Source: Prorocentrum cordatum | Taxonomy: Eukaryota > Sar > Dinophyceae > Prorocentrales > Prorocentraceae | NCBI GenBank assembly: GCA_963575745.1 | Contig: CAUYUJ010000858.1 | Coordinates: 315,320 to 379,319 of the forward strand | DNA length: 64,000 nucleotides | Reading direction: 5' to 3' | In this document: piece after piece, positions 21,486 to 31,389 of the stretch | Numbering within the stretch: position 1 is the first letter of the stretch | How the letters are laid out: the number at the start of each line of letters is the position of its first letter | Translations under genes and position numbers: made by a program | The notes under the pieces: model-generated | What the model saw: only the letters and a program-made list of their open reading frames with translations | Databases searched by the model: none | Told to the model about the DNA's origin: nothing

Positions 21486-22160
21486 CACGATGTGCATGAA
21501 TGGAATGCGGGCGCGGCAATCTCGCATTCCGTGCGCGCGAGGGCGCCGTTTCATGGAGGGGGACGTGGAGGAGAAGAAGGAGTGAGGGGGAGAAGGAGAT
21601 GGAGAAGGCGGGGGGGGAAGAGGAGAAGGGGCAGGTGGAGGAGAAGGAGGGGGAGGGGGAAGGAGGGGATAACGAGCAGGAGGGGGAAGGGTGGAAGGGG
21701 AGAAGAGGGGCGATGATGATGATCAAGAGGAGGAAGATGAGGAGAAGGAGGAAGAGAAGGAGCAACATGAGAAATAGGAGAAGGACCAGATGAAGGAGGA
21801 AGAGGAGGAGGAGAAGTAGGAGAGGGAAGAGGACGAAGAGCAGGAGTACGAATAGTTTTTGTGTTCCAGCTCTGGTAGCAGACCGGTTTTTAAGCATGTG
21901 GATATTTGCCACTAGCGCTCCTGATGATATTCGTCCGATTGCTGTGCCGAACAGCTCTAGTCTTATCTGCAACTCGAGCTACATCAGGGAAGGCATCGCC
22001 ATCTCTGAAACAATAGAAGATTGTACATATTTTTTTGATTCTCAGCAGACCGAGTTCGGGCATCTAGATACTTGAGAATAGCGCGTCGGATGATCTCCTG
22101 TGCCCAACAGCTCTGCAGCTCATCTGCAGCTCGAGTTATCTCAAGAAAGTCAGCATCATC
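21445..22160 (-). repeat. Right arm of the long inverted repeat (family A)
   Basis: Reading the reverse complement outward gives 'gaagctctacgagttcccgg', the palindrome 'ggaatgcgggcgcggcaatc', a purine tract (21,550-21,845 on +), then 'gatgtagctcgagttgcaga' and 'ttgagataactcgagctgca'. This is the same order as the left arm at 11,885-12,400. The small palindrome pairs GGAATGCG with CGCATTCC. Confidence 0.75.
21550..21845 (+). repeat. Polypurine (GGA/GGAGAA)n tract
   Basis: Imperfect GGA/GAG/AGG triplets. It corresponds to the shorter pyrimidine tract in the left inverted arm. Confidence 0.9.
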
Positions 22161-22870
22161 TCTTTAAACATTAGCAGAGGACGAATAGTTTTTCCGACCC
22201 AGATCTGGTAGCAGAGCGAGTTCGGGCATCTAGCTACTCGAGACTAGCGCGTCTGATGATTTTCTTCCGATAGCTGTGCCAAACAGCTCTGTAGCTCATT
22301 TGCAGCTCGAGATAAGTCAAGAAAACCATCACCAACTCTAAAGAATTACAGGATTCACATAGTTTTTTTCGGACCCAGCTCTGGTAGAAAACCGAGTTCG
22401 GGCATCTAGATACTTTAGACTAGCGCGCCTGATGATTCTCTTCCGATTGCTGTGCCAAACAGCTCTGTAGCTCATCTGCAGCTCGAGTTGCATCAAGAAG
22501 CTTATCATCATGTTCAGCAATTTTAGCAGAGTGCAACTAGTTTTTCGGACCCAGCTCTGGTAGCATACCGAGTTCGGGCATTTAGATACCTGAGACTAGC
22601 GCTTCTGATGATTACCTCCCGATTGCTGCAGCTCGAGTTAAGTTCATTAAACCGAGAGCACCTGCCAACATGACAGTAACAGCCGATCCCGCCCACATGC
22701 CTTTTGATAGTAATATGTACCTGGTCGACCTGAGATGAAGATGGCGAGCGAGAATAAGATCGAATATGGGGAAAATACCAGCGCTCTAACGACTGTTCAA
22801 ATTTCGAGAACGGATTTTCAAGAGGAAAAACACAAAACTTCCGTCGATTTTTTTTTGCCAGCACTCCCCC
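22160..22870 (-). repeat. Inverted family A units
   Basis: Further units containing 'gccaaacagctctgtagctc' at about 22,275 and 22,455, with 'gagttcgggcatctagatac' variants. Each is the reverse complement of the module 5 units at 3.7-4.3 and 6.1-6.5 kb. 22,660-22,860 is the inverted copy of 3,480-3,660. Confidence 0.75.
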
Positions 22871-22899
22871 CGGCGCGCCGGAATTACTTTCTAGCTTCG

Positions 22900-23690
22900 C
22901 CGCTTCGCTCTTAGGGAAGCTCTACGAGTCATTTCTATTTCGCGCGTGCGAGGCGGCCCCCGGGCGGCCCCCAGGGCAGGGGTCCCCGGGCCAAAAGTAC
23001 CCCGGGCGCGGCCCGGGCGCGGCCCGGGAGACTCCCCCAGGGATCTCAGGATCGCCCCAAGGGGGGCCCCAAGAGGCCCCCAACACGGTCCATGAGAGGC
23101 CCGAGACGCCTGAAGATCGCTTCGCGACGCCCAAGCTGGCATCCAGAGGGCCCAGGAGGCGTCCAAAATGGCTCTAGAGGCCTCCAAGATACCCCAAGAG
23201 GCGTCCAGGAGCACCCCCAAGAGAACCCACAGAAGCAAAATACATTGCTTTGCCATCGGTTTTGGATAGATTTGGGCGTTTCCACCTTTTCGGCGCCCCG
23301 GCGCTCCCAGACGGCTCATGGTTCCCAAGACCGCCCCAAGAAGGCCCAAGAGGCCCCCAAGAGGGCCCCCAGACGGCCCAAGAGGCCCCCAAGAGGGCCC
23401 AAAAACCGCTCCAGAGGGCCTCAAGACCACCCAAGAAAGCCTCCAAGACAGCCCAAGAGGCCCCCAAGACGGCTCCAAGAGGGGGTCCAGACGGGAGACC
23501 CGCACTGATATTTCGAGGCCTCGGCCCCGAGAGGCCCCCGGGAACGCCCAATGGGCCCTCGAAAGGCTCCCAAGAGGCCCCAGGAGGCCCCCAAGAGGCC
23601 TTAAGATGCTCCCACGAGGCCCTCAGGAGGCCCCCAAGAGGACCCCAGGCGGCCCCAGGAGGCCCCCCGATTGCCCCCCTAAGCACGCAT
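22900..23690 (-). repeat. Inverted CCTCTTGGGGG minisatellite
   Basis: Runs of 'aagaggcccccaagagggcc' type are the reverse complement of the arrays at 41.64, 47.31, 47.98 and 50.56 kb. Pro/Arg-Gly-Pro-type and Trp-Gly-Pro-type open frames on both strands are repeat translations. Confidence 0.85.
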
Positions 23691-23872
23691 GCGAGTGCCA
23701 GCGATGCTACAATTCGGGCCGGCGGAATGAGCGAAACGATTGAATAAAATAAGTTCAATCAGGTGATTTAATGGTGCTACTGCAGCAACATACATGGAAA
23801 TATTATCAGCGAGCAGAATAACCTGCAACAGGTGCCAAAAATCTTGATCCTCAAACCGAATTGCCGAAGATC

Positions 23873-24381
23873 TTAGAAACTTCGGAAAACAACTGCAATT
23901 TCTTCAGAATACATTCTTCTTGAAGTCGCTTCCAGGAAGTCCACCGATATAAGGATTGAAGCTACAGCCCTGAAGACTTTCACCAGCGAGCGCAGCCTGA
24001 TCCAATGCTCGGTAGAAGAATCTGAGGTTTCAAAAAGAATTGTCAATTCTCTCGCAATATTAGAAAAACGATCCCTGGTCATCACAAGTTGCACTCTGCC
24101 CCGATCGGCCAGCTAGCTTCACCCTGCCGCCAAATTCTTCTAGCTCTGGTCGAACAAAGAGCTCTACGAGGTACTGGGCGCCGGCGGTAAACCGTGAACA
24201 ATATTACGCCCGAAACCTTGTAGAGCTCTTGCATGCGTAATAATTTTCTTAAGTCATACGGATAACTTCCTGGAGCATCAGACTGAAAACTCACAACATG
24301 GATTTTTGGGTTCAGATAAAAAATCGGTTCTACCAAGTGTTGTGATAGTAGTACTGCAGCTCTGAACATTAGCAAACGCAC
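23873..24381 (-). pseudogene. Minus-strand coding remnant related to family A
   Basis: 24,381-24,235 reads SQHLVEPIFYLNPKIHVVSF and YPYDLRKLLRMQELYKVSG. The frame then runs into an inverted family A hairpin (24,158-24,230). After it another frame reads DRFSNIARELTILFETSDSS and LVKVFRAVASILISVDFLEA to a stop at 23,873. The intervening DNA ('agagctctttgttcgaccag', 'gctagaagaatttgg') aligns with module 2 of family A. IARELTILFE also corresponds by eye to FERHLTIHFE, the translation of module 3. So this may be a less decayed copy of the sequence from which family A arose. Function unknown. Confidence 0.4.
24158..24230 (-). repeat. Family A hairpin with both shoulders, inverted
   Basis: 'aaagagctctacgaggtact' at one end and 'accttgtagagctctt' at the other form near-perfect inverted shoulders around 'gcgccggcggtaaaccgtg'. 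It interrupts a minus-strand protein-like frame. Confidence 0.75.
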
Positions 24382-24399
24382 CAGCGGACGCTAAATCAT

Positions 24400-24445
24400 C
24401 AATCAAAGATGCGAACATATTTGATTTTCACAATCAAATATGTTC
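24400..24445. repeat. Perfect short palindrome
   Basis: 'gcgaacatatttgattttca' faces 'aatcaaatatgttcgc' across a 4-6-nt loop: a 16-18-bp hairpin that could form a cruciform. No terminator function is implied. Confidence 0.7.
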
Positions 24446-24990
24446 GCATTTTTTTCAGTTTTCTCCTCCTTGCCTCCCTCCTGCTCATTTCTCTCGTGCT
24501 CCATTATTTTCCCTCCGCCTTCCACCCGTCCTCTCTTCCCCTGCTTTAGGGGCTGCTCTAAATACACGTAGCAGGTAAGGAAGATTTACCCCCAAGGGGG
24601 TGCGATCGAAGACGACGAGGGCGGGTACCGAAGGTTTGGGATATACGTTTTAATTAGCACGTGAGCAGATAGGAGCGAACAGTCTTAGAATTATTGTTGT
24701 TGTTGCTGCTGCTGTTGTTGTGTGGTCGTTGTTATTGTTTTCTTGGTCCCCAGTCATGTGCTACTTCTCGCCCTCTTGCTCCTGTCATTTCAGCCCCTCC
24801 TACTGCTGCGCCCCCTGCGTGCTGGCTGCGAGGCCTCCGCGCTGCGATGGCTCGCGTCTTCTTTCCCGTGAACCAATGATGTTTTCGAATCTTTCCCCAA
24901 TCAGTGCTTGCCTTGAAGCGGTCCGAACGGAGGTGGAAGGATTTGGCGAAAGTTTCCCGCCGATTTTGGTCGCGCGCTGGGTTCCCGGGT
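24446..24990. other. No gene seen before the satellite block
   Basis: Mixed, partly T-rich sequence with a short GTT/GCT run near 24,690-24,740. The open frames are short and not protein-like. Confidence 0.4.
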
Positions 24991-25010
24991 TCCCGGTTCC
25001 GGGTTCCCGG

Positions 25011-25490
25011 TATAGAACCCAGGGGGGGTAGCCTACCCTAGGCCCTACCCAAGGGCCTAGGGTAGCCTAGGGTAGGCCCTACCCAAGGCCCTAGGGTAGT
25101 CTACCCTAGGCCCTACCCAAGGCCCTAGGGTGGCCTAGGGTAGGCCCTACCCAGGGCCCTAGGGTAGACCTAGGGTAGGCCTTACCCAATGACCTAAGGT
25201 AGACCTAAGCATATAGAGCCCGGAGGGTAGGCCTACCCTAGGCTTACCCCTAGGCCTACCCCCTAGGCTTACCCTAGGCCTACCCCCTACCCTACCCCCT
25301 AGGTCTGCCCTAGGCCTACCCCGTAGGCCTACCCCCTAGGTCTACCCTAGGCCTACCCCCTAGGCCTACCCCCTAGGCCTACCCTAGGCCTACCCCCTAG
25401 GCCTACCCCCTAGCCCTACCCTAGGCATACCCCTAAGCCTACCCACCCCTAAGCCTACCCCCTAGGCCTACCCCTATAGGCCTGCCCGCC
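25011..25490. repeat. Left arm of a symmetrical satellite: (TAGGCCTACCCC)n
   Basis: It begins with 'tatagaacccagggggggta' (25,011-25,030), then repeats of the self-complementary 8-mer TAGGCCTA joined by CCCC/CCC spacers. The C-rich strand is the + strand. Confidence 0.9.
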
Positions 25491-27150
25491 CGCCGGATCG
25501 AGCAGACGGACCAGAACGGATCGGCATAAAAGTGTGGAGCATGTTCGCACTAGCACGCGTGATCCCTAACGGGCGGGTCGGGTCGGGTCGGGCGGACCCT
25601 AACGGGCGGGCCGGGTCGGGCGGGCGGGACATTAAAGTATGGTGCGTGTACACTTGACACGCGTGAACCCTCACGGGCGGGTCGGGTCGGGTCGGGCGGG
25701 CGGACCCTAACGGGCGGGTCGGGTCGGGTCGGGCGGACCCTAACGGGCGGGGGTCGGGGGGTGGTGCGTGTACACTTGACGCGCGTGAGCTCTAACGGGC
25801 GGGTCGGGTCGGGTCGGGCGGGCGGACCCTAACGGGCGGGTCGGGTCGGGTCGGGCGGACCCTAACGGGCGGGTCGGGTCGGGCGGGCGGGACATTAAAG
25901 TATGGTGCGTGTACACTTGGCACGCGTGAACCCTAACGGGCGGGTCGGGTCGGGTCGGGCGGGCGGACCCTACGGGCGGGTCGGGTCGGGTCGGGCGGAC
26001 CCTAACGGGCGGGTCGGGTCGGGCGGGCGGGACATTAAAGTATGGTGCGTGTACACTTGACACGCGTGAACCCTACGGGCGGGTCGGGTCGGGTCGGGCG
26101 GGCGGACCCTAACGGGCGGGCGGGTCGGGTCGGGCGGACCCTAACGGGCGGGTCGGGTGGTGCTGGGCGCGGTGACGGGTCGGGTCGGGCGGGATTAAAC
26201 GTATGGTGCGTGTACACTTGACACGCGTGAACCCTAACGGGCGGGTCGGGTCGGGTCGGGCGGGCGGACCCTAACGGGCGGGTCGGGTCGGGCGGGCCCT
26301 AACGGGCGGGTCGGGTCGGGCGGGCGGGACATTTAAAGTACCCTAACGGGCGGGTCGGGTGCACTTGACACGCGTGAACCCTAACGGGCGGGTCGGGTCG
26401 GGTCGGGCGGGCGGACCCTAACGGGCGGGGGTCGGGTCGGGTCGGGTCGGACACTTGACACGCGTGAACCCTAACGGGCGGGTCGGGTCGGGCGGGCGGA
26501 CCCTAACGGGCGGGTCGGGTCGGGTCGGGCGGACCCTAACGGGCGGGTCGGGTCGGGCGGGCGGGACATTAAAGTATGGTGCGTGTGCACTTGACACGCG
26601 TGAACCCTGACGGGCGGGTCGGGTCGGGTCGGGCGGGCGGACCCTAACGGGCGGGTCGGGTCGGGTCGGGCGGACCCTAACGGGCGGGTCGGGTCGGGCG
26701 GGCGGGACATTGAAGTATGGTGCGTGTACACTTGACACGCGTGAACCCTCACGGGCGGGTCGGGTCGGGTCGGGCGGGCGGACCCTAACGGGCGGGTCGG
26801 GTCGGGTCGGGCCCTAACGGGCGGGTCGGGCGGGCGGCGGGACTATGGTGCGTGTACACTTGGCACGCGTGAACCCTAACGGTGGGTCGGTCGGGCGGCG
26901 GACCCTAACGGCGGGTACTCTAACGGGCGGGCGGACATTGAAGTATGGTGCGTGTACATTTGACACGCGTGAACCCTCGCGGGCGGGTCGGGTCGGGTCG
27001 GGCGGGCGGACCCTAACGGGCGGGTCGGGTCGGGCGGACCCTAACGGGCGGGTCGGGTCGGGTCGGGCGGACCCTAACGGGCGGGTCGGGTCGGGCGGGC
27101 GGGACATTCAAGTATGGTGCGTGTGCACTTGACACGCGTGAACCCTAACG
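25490..27150. repeat. Satellite core: GGGTCGGG / ACCCTAACGGGC higher-order repeat
   Basis: Short G-rich units ('gggcgggtcgggtcgggtcg', 'ggaccctaacgggcggg') are organised into higher-order blocks by 'ggtgcgtgtacacttgacac' plus 'gcgtgaaccctaacgg'. These mark about twelve positions from 25,641 to 27,120 at ~95-160-bp spacing. The marker contains the inverted pair GCGTGT/ACACGC. Single CCCTAA hexamers recur but are not in tandem, so this is not a telomere. No gene. Confidence 0.92.
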
Positions 27151-27520
27151 GGCGGGTAGGCCTCGGGTAGGCCTAGGGGGTAGGCCTAGGGGGTAGGCCT
27201 AGGGGGTAGGCCTAGGGGGCAGGCCTAGGGTAGGCCTAGGGGGTAGGCCTAGGGGTAGGCCTAGGGGGTAGGCCTAGGGGATAGGCCTAGGGGTAGGCCT
27301 AGGGTAGGCGTAGGGGGTAGGCCTAGGGGTAGGCCTAGGGTAGGCCTAGGGGGTAGGCCTAGGGGTAAGCCTATGGTAGGCCTAGGGGGTAGGCCTAGGG
27401 GCAGGCCTAGGGTAGGCCTAGGGGGTAGGCCTAGGGTAGGCCTGGGGTGTAGGCCTAGGGTAGGCCTAGGGGGTAGGCCTATGGGTAGGCCTAGGGTAGG
27501 CCTACCCCCCGGGTTCTATA
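27150..27520. repeat. Right arm of the symmetrical satellite: (GGGGTAGGCCTA)n
   Basis: Repeats of 'tagggggtaggcctaggg', the reverse complement of the left arm. They end in 'taccccccgggttctata' (27,503-27,520), the inverse of the left boundary. Confidence 0.9.
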
Positions 27521-27599
27521 TGGGGTTCCCGGGTTCCCAGTTCCCGGGCCGATTTCGGTGGGCGGCGAGTTTCCCAGGTTCCCGGGTTCCTGGTCGATC

Positions 27600-27860
27600 T
27601 TCTTATCGATCGGCCTCAGCATCGATCTCATGTCCTACCTCTCTATCGATCTCACCATCGATCTCACAATCGATTTCACATTTGATCTTGCAAGCGATCT
27701 CACTAGAAATCGCACGAACGATCTCGCGATCGATCTCCCTATCGATCTCATTGAATCGGTTTCACTCTCGGTCTCACCATCGACCTTACAATCGTCCTCT
27801 ATCTATTCCACAATCGATCTCATTATCGATCTTACAATCGAGCTCAAGATCCATAGGAGT
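27600..27860 (+). repeat. (TCGATCTCNNNA)n minisatellite
   Basis: About fifteen imperfect 12-16-bp units such as 'catcgatctcacaatcgatt'. Confidence 0.85.
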
Positions 27861-27879
27861 AATTTTCAAATCATCCACT

Positions 27880-28010
27880 GAGTGGGGTTTTCCAGTTCCA
27901 GGTGTAATTCGATTCGGTTTGATTCGATTTAGATCGATTCCGATTCCGATTCGATTCGACTTGGGATTCCGACTTGGATTCCGGTTTCCCAACGGAGGCC
28001 TTATGTAGTA
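27880..28010 (+). repeat. GATTC-rich simple repeat
   Basis: Imperfect 'gattcgattc/gattccgattc' repeats. Confidence 0.75.
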
Positions 28011-28895
28011 GCCTGCCGATTTCCACCGATATGGCTTCTGGCGAGTTGGTTGTTGCGGATCTCCGCCGATCCGATTCATTTCGATCGCCGATCCGACTTC
28101 TCGATTAGATTCTGGGCCGTCGTGCGAGCTGCACAGCAGAGCGGCGCCCCAGCGCCAACTTGCTCCGCCCCCGTGTTTTTCCCCGAGCCGTGCAGCAGAA
28201 TGGTGCTCCAGCGCCGACTGGCGCCGCCTGGGCATGGGACCACGCGCTGGAGCGATGCGCGCGAGTCGGAGCGTGCGCGCACATTCTCCGCCCCGCCCAC
28301 TCTACCTCCCTTTCCCCCCTTCCCTTAGTCCATGGGGGGGAGGCTAGGGAAAAACAGGAGGAGGAGGAGGAGAGGGATGTTTTTTTGCTGTTTCTTCTTG
28401 CCCTCTCTCTCAGCATCTCTGCAATTCCAGAAATCCGCTTCCCTCCCCTACTGCGTTTCCCTCGCCCTCTTACGGGGGCTGGCCCTTCGAGAGGACCTCA
28501 ACCCTCTAAGCCGCAGTTTGGCTAGCCCAGGCCTCCCACGTCGTGTCGCTTCGGCTCGATTCTGGCTTGTCGCTCGTCGTCGGTCTGGCCTTCACCTGAC
28601 CCGGACGGATTGAACTGTTCAGTCTGCGGGCCCAAGGGGTTTCGATCCCTTGCCCAGGGGCAGTTTTTGTTTCGGCTGTCTTTTTTTCCAACCCGCCCAA
28701 GTGCTGGGTTCTTGTTTTTGCGTCGCGCTCCACCTCAACTCCCCTCTTCTTCTCCCACCCCGCTTCATCTTCGTCCTTGTTGTCAGCACCATGGTTGTCG
28801 TACTTATCGTCTTCATGATCATCGTCATCATCATCGTCACCATCACCATCATCTTTGTCAATGTTACCGCCATCTTCACCATCATCACTGTTTCG
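28010..28895. other. Mixed GC-rich sequence with no supported gene
   Basis: A ~30-bp near-duplication ('gtgcagcagaatggtgctcc' and 'ctgcacagcagagcggcgcc') lies at about 28,129 and 28,189. An (ATC)n run lies at 28,810-28,890. Open frames in several phases show no domain or consistent coding signal. Confidence 0.45.
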
Positions 28896-29325
28896 GTACC
28901 CCACTCACATGTTCCGTGGCCGCCTACGGAGCTCCATCTGAGGCCTTCGTGGCAGGGTTCACATGGTGACTCGCCCCATGTCGGTTCACCCCTCACACGT
29001 TTCGTGGACCCATTGGAAGACCCACTGGGGGTTCCGCCGAGGGCCTCAGTGGCAGGGTTCGCATGGTGACCAGCCCCATGTCGGCACATTCCTCACACGT
29101 TTCGTGGTCCCCATTGGAGCTCCACCGAAGGCCCCAGTGGCAGGGTTCGCATGGTGAACCCACCTCGTTTCGGTAGACCCCTCACTCGTTTCATGGACCT
29201 TGATGGAGCTCCATCGAAGTTCCCAGTGACTGGATTCACATGGTGACCTGCCCCATTTCGGCTCGACCCTCCCTCGTGTCGCGGCACCCTTTCGAGCTTC
29301 ACCGAAGGCTCCTGACGAGTGCTCA
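28895..29325 (+). repeat. Third cluster of the 90-bp repeat family
   Basis: About five diverged units with 'cctcacacgtttcgtggacc', 'gagctccaccgaaggcccca' and 'gtggcagggttcgcatggtg'. Same core as at 6.7 and 8.9 kb but a different spacer. Confidence 0.85.
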
Positions 29326-29329
29326 CGAA

Positions 29330-29745
29330 ACACCTCGAAACATATTACAATGATATCGACATCGGCAGGCAGCTGGGGGAGGAGGAAAAGGCGGGGCAGC
29401 GAAAGGAAGCGGAGAGAGATGGCGTCAATGGACGGGCCGCGTCGGCCGCTGCGGCTCGGTACAGCGTGATCGATGCAAGCTCACTCGCACGGGGCACGCC
29501 GTGGCCAACCACGCGGCCAGCGAGCCACCGACGCCCTTCAAGGGGGGAGGAGGGGAGGAGCGGGGAGCGAGGGGGAGGAGAGGGAGGAGAGGGGGGGGCG
29601 GCAGTCCCGACCCCGCTAGGGGCCGGACAAAGGATCCTAGGCAAAGCCTCAGACCCACCTGCAGACAAGAAGAGGGAGGAGGAGCTGACAAGACCTTTCA
29701 GAACATGCTCTCCACGGGGTACGTTCGCCAGTCGGGCGGCCGCTG
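29330..29745. other. No supported gene
   Basis: GC-rich sequence with GGGAGGA runs at 29,540-29,600. It lies downstream of the minus-strand gene at 29.75-30.9 kb and could include its 3' flank. Confidence 0.4.
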
Positions 29746-29747
29746 GA

Positions 29748-30930
29748 TCAGGCTGGAAAGCCCATGCCCATCTTCTCCTTTAGCGCCGAGATGGAGCCTA
29801 GGAGGTCGGCGTAGGCCACCCCGTCCTGGAAGTGCGTCCTCGTCTTGAGCGCCTCGCCCCGCTTGAGAGCCATCGTGCCCTCCTCCTGGTGATACTTCGC
29901 GAGGGTGCGCACCCATGCCACGATGAGCTCCCCGTCGATCTTCCCTATCATCCCGTGGACCGCGGTCAGCGCGTCCAGGTGCGCCGTACTTCTGGCGCGA
30001 GTAGTGTCCATGCTTAGCAAGCCAACGACACGGACGAGTGGGTCGCTCGAGTGGGTATCGCCAATGTGCTCGAAGATCTCACATGCCCTCTGGCCCCTGC
30101 CCTGCAGGGTGTGCGTGAGCTCTGTCAGGCGCCTCCCGTCGAAGTTCTCCGTGCTGCCATCTGGCGCGAGCCCAGCAGACTTCCCGAAGCCCACGGGGTC
30201 CTGCCTCCCAGGCAGCTCGTGCTTGAGGGGGTCTCCACCCTGCACGTCGATGCACTGGTCGTCGCCGCCGCCCTCGTTGAGGTTGCTGTCCTGATCGTTG
30301 GTGCCTTGGACGTCGATCCCGGTCCTCCTCGATGCTGCCCTCGACGCGGTCGTCTCGATCTTCAGCTCTTCCTTCTCCAGGTGTCTCGATATTCGGCTCG
30401 CCGACCTCTGGTGAGTTCGCCTGGTCAGTTCCAAGCTCCCCGAAGTCGTCCTGCTTCTGGTCCGTCACGTCGGCATTGTCCAACCTATTGACCTCGAAGT
30501 GGTGGAGCTTGAGGTTCGTCTGGGTCTGGATGTCCGTACCCTCACTGGTCATCCCGCCGTTCTCGCCTGCTACCTGCTGCGCGAAACGGAGGCGCTCGAT
30601 CTCGTTCGTGGCAGCCTCGAGATCGCTCTCAAGCTCTCTGATGCGATTCGTCGTCAACGGGTCCACGCACTCCGACGCGCAGTGGGAAGAGGCCAAATAC
30701 AACCTCCAGAGTCTCTCGTGCAATGTCTCTTTGATTTCGTCGTCGCCCTCCATCACCTCCTCGTCCCCAATCGCCTAGAACCCCACCTGCTCCGCATCCC
30801 CTTGGTCGCCGTAGTTGAAGGCGTCCACGGGGTCGCTGGCCGTCACCACCGACTCGAGCCCCGGCGGCGGCGGCTCGGCGCGCCAGCGTCCGCGCCTGCT
30901 TATTTCGACATTCTTGTAACATGTTTCGAG
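29748..30930 (-). pseudogene. Unrecognised minus-strand gene with a coiled coil, one frameshift and one in-frame stop
   Basis: The minus strand reads RWRAEPPPPGLESVVTASDP and DAFNYGDQGDAEQVGF, then a TAG (30,777-30,775). The same frame continues with GDEEVMEGDDEIKETLHERL. A helical segment ELESDLEAATNEIERLRFAQ (predicted coiled coil) and an acidic stretch follow. Near 30,350-30,430 the protein-like frame switches to one containing ISRHLEKEELKIETTASRAA and GIDVQGTNDQDSNLNEGGGD. It then runs through a helical C-terminal half (ELTHTLQGRGQRACEIFEHI, LDALTAVHGMIGKIDGELIV, GSISALKEKMGMGFPA) to TGA. Codon third positions are GC-rich and the sequence is not repetitive, unlike its surroundings. I do not recognise a family. 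An ATG at 30,753 could be the start if the upstream part is a different exon. The TAG and the frameshift may be real decay or assembly error. Confidence 0.5.
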
Positions 30931-31039
30931 GTGCTTCGTGAGCACTCGTTAGGCCTCATCCGTATCCCACGGATTTCGTGATCATTCACGGCCCTGGCTC
31001 GGGTCTGAGTTTGGATTGTACACCACCCTATGGGCGCCA

Positions 31040-31215
31040 GCTCTCAGGTTCTTTGTCCTTGTCCCTGTCCTTGTCCTCTTCCTCTTCCTTGTCCTTGTCC
31101 TCTTCCTTTTCCTTATCCTTGTCCTCTTCCTTTTCCTGGTCCTTCTCCTTTTCCAGGTGCAGTGTGCTTCTTTGTCCTTGTCCTCTTCCTCTTTCTTGTC
31201 TTCCCCTCCTTCTCC
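31040..31215 (+). repeat. (TTGTCC/TCTTCC)n polypyrimidine repeat
   Basis: Imperfect 'ccttgtcctcttcctcttcc' units. Translated KEK/DKD-rich frames on the minus strand are low complexity. Confidence 0.88.
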
Positions 31216-31389
31216 TCGCCCATCTCGGTTTTAATTTCTTCGGGGTGATTTGTGTTTGTGCCACTATGCAGAGCCATTTTGACCAGGGCCTCGGAGCTGT
31301 TCAGATGGTTTTCCCGCATGCCGCAGTCTTGCGTTTAAGGGCGCGCGCGGGTGGTCCGTTCACGTTTTTTCCCTTTTGAAGTCTATTGG

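Noticed and set aside
25474-27132. CCCTAA motifs as an internal telomeric repeat
   Set aside because: The hexamers are isolated within GGGCGGGTCGGG units and never in tandem. The array is a satellite, not a telomere.
28617-28665. tRNA gene around 'ggggtttcgatcccttgccc'
   Set aside because: It resembles a T-arm/B box, but there is no fitting acceptor stem, D-arm or A box upstream.
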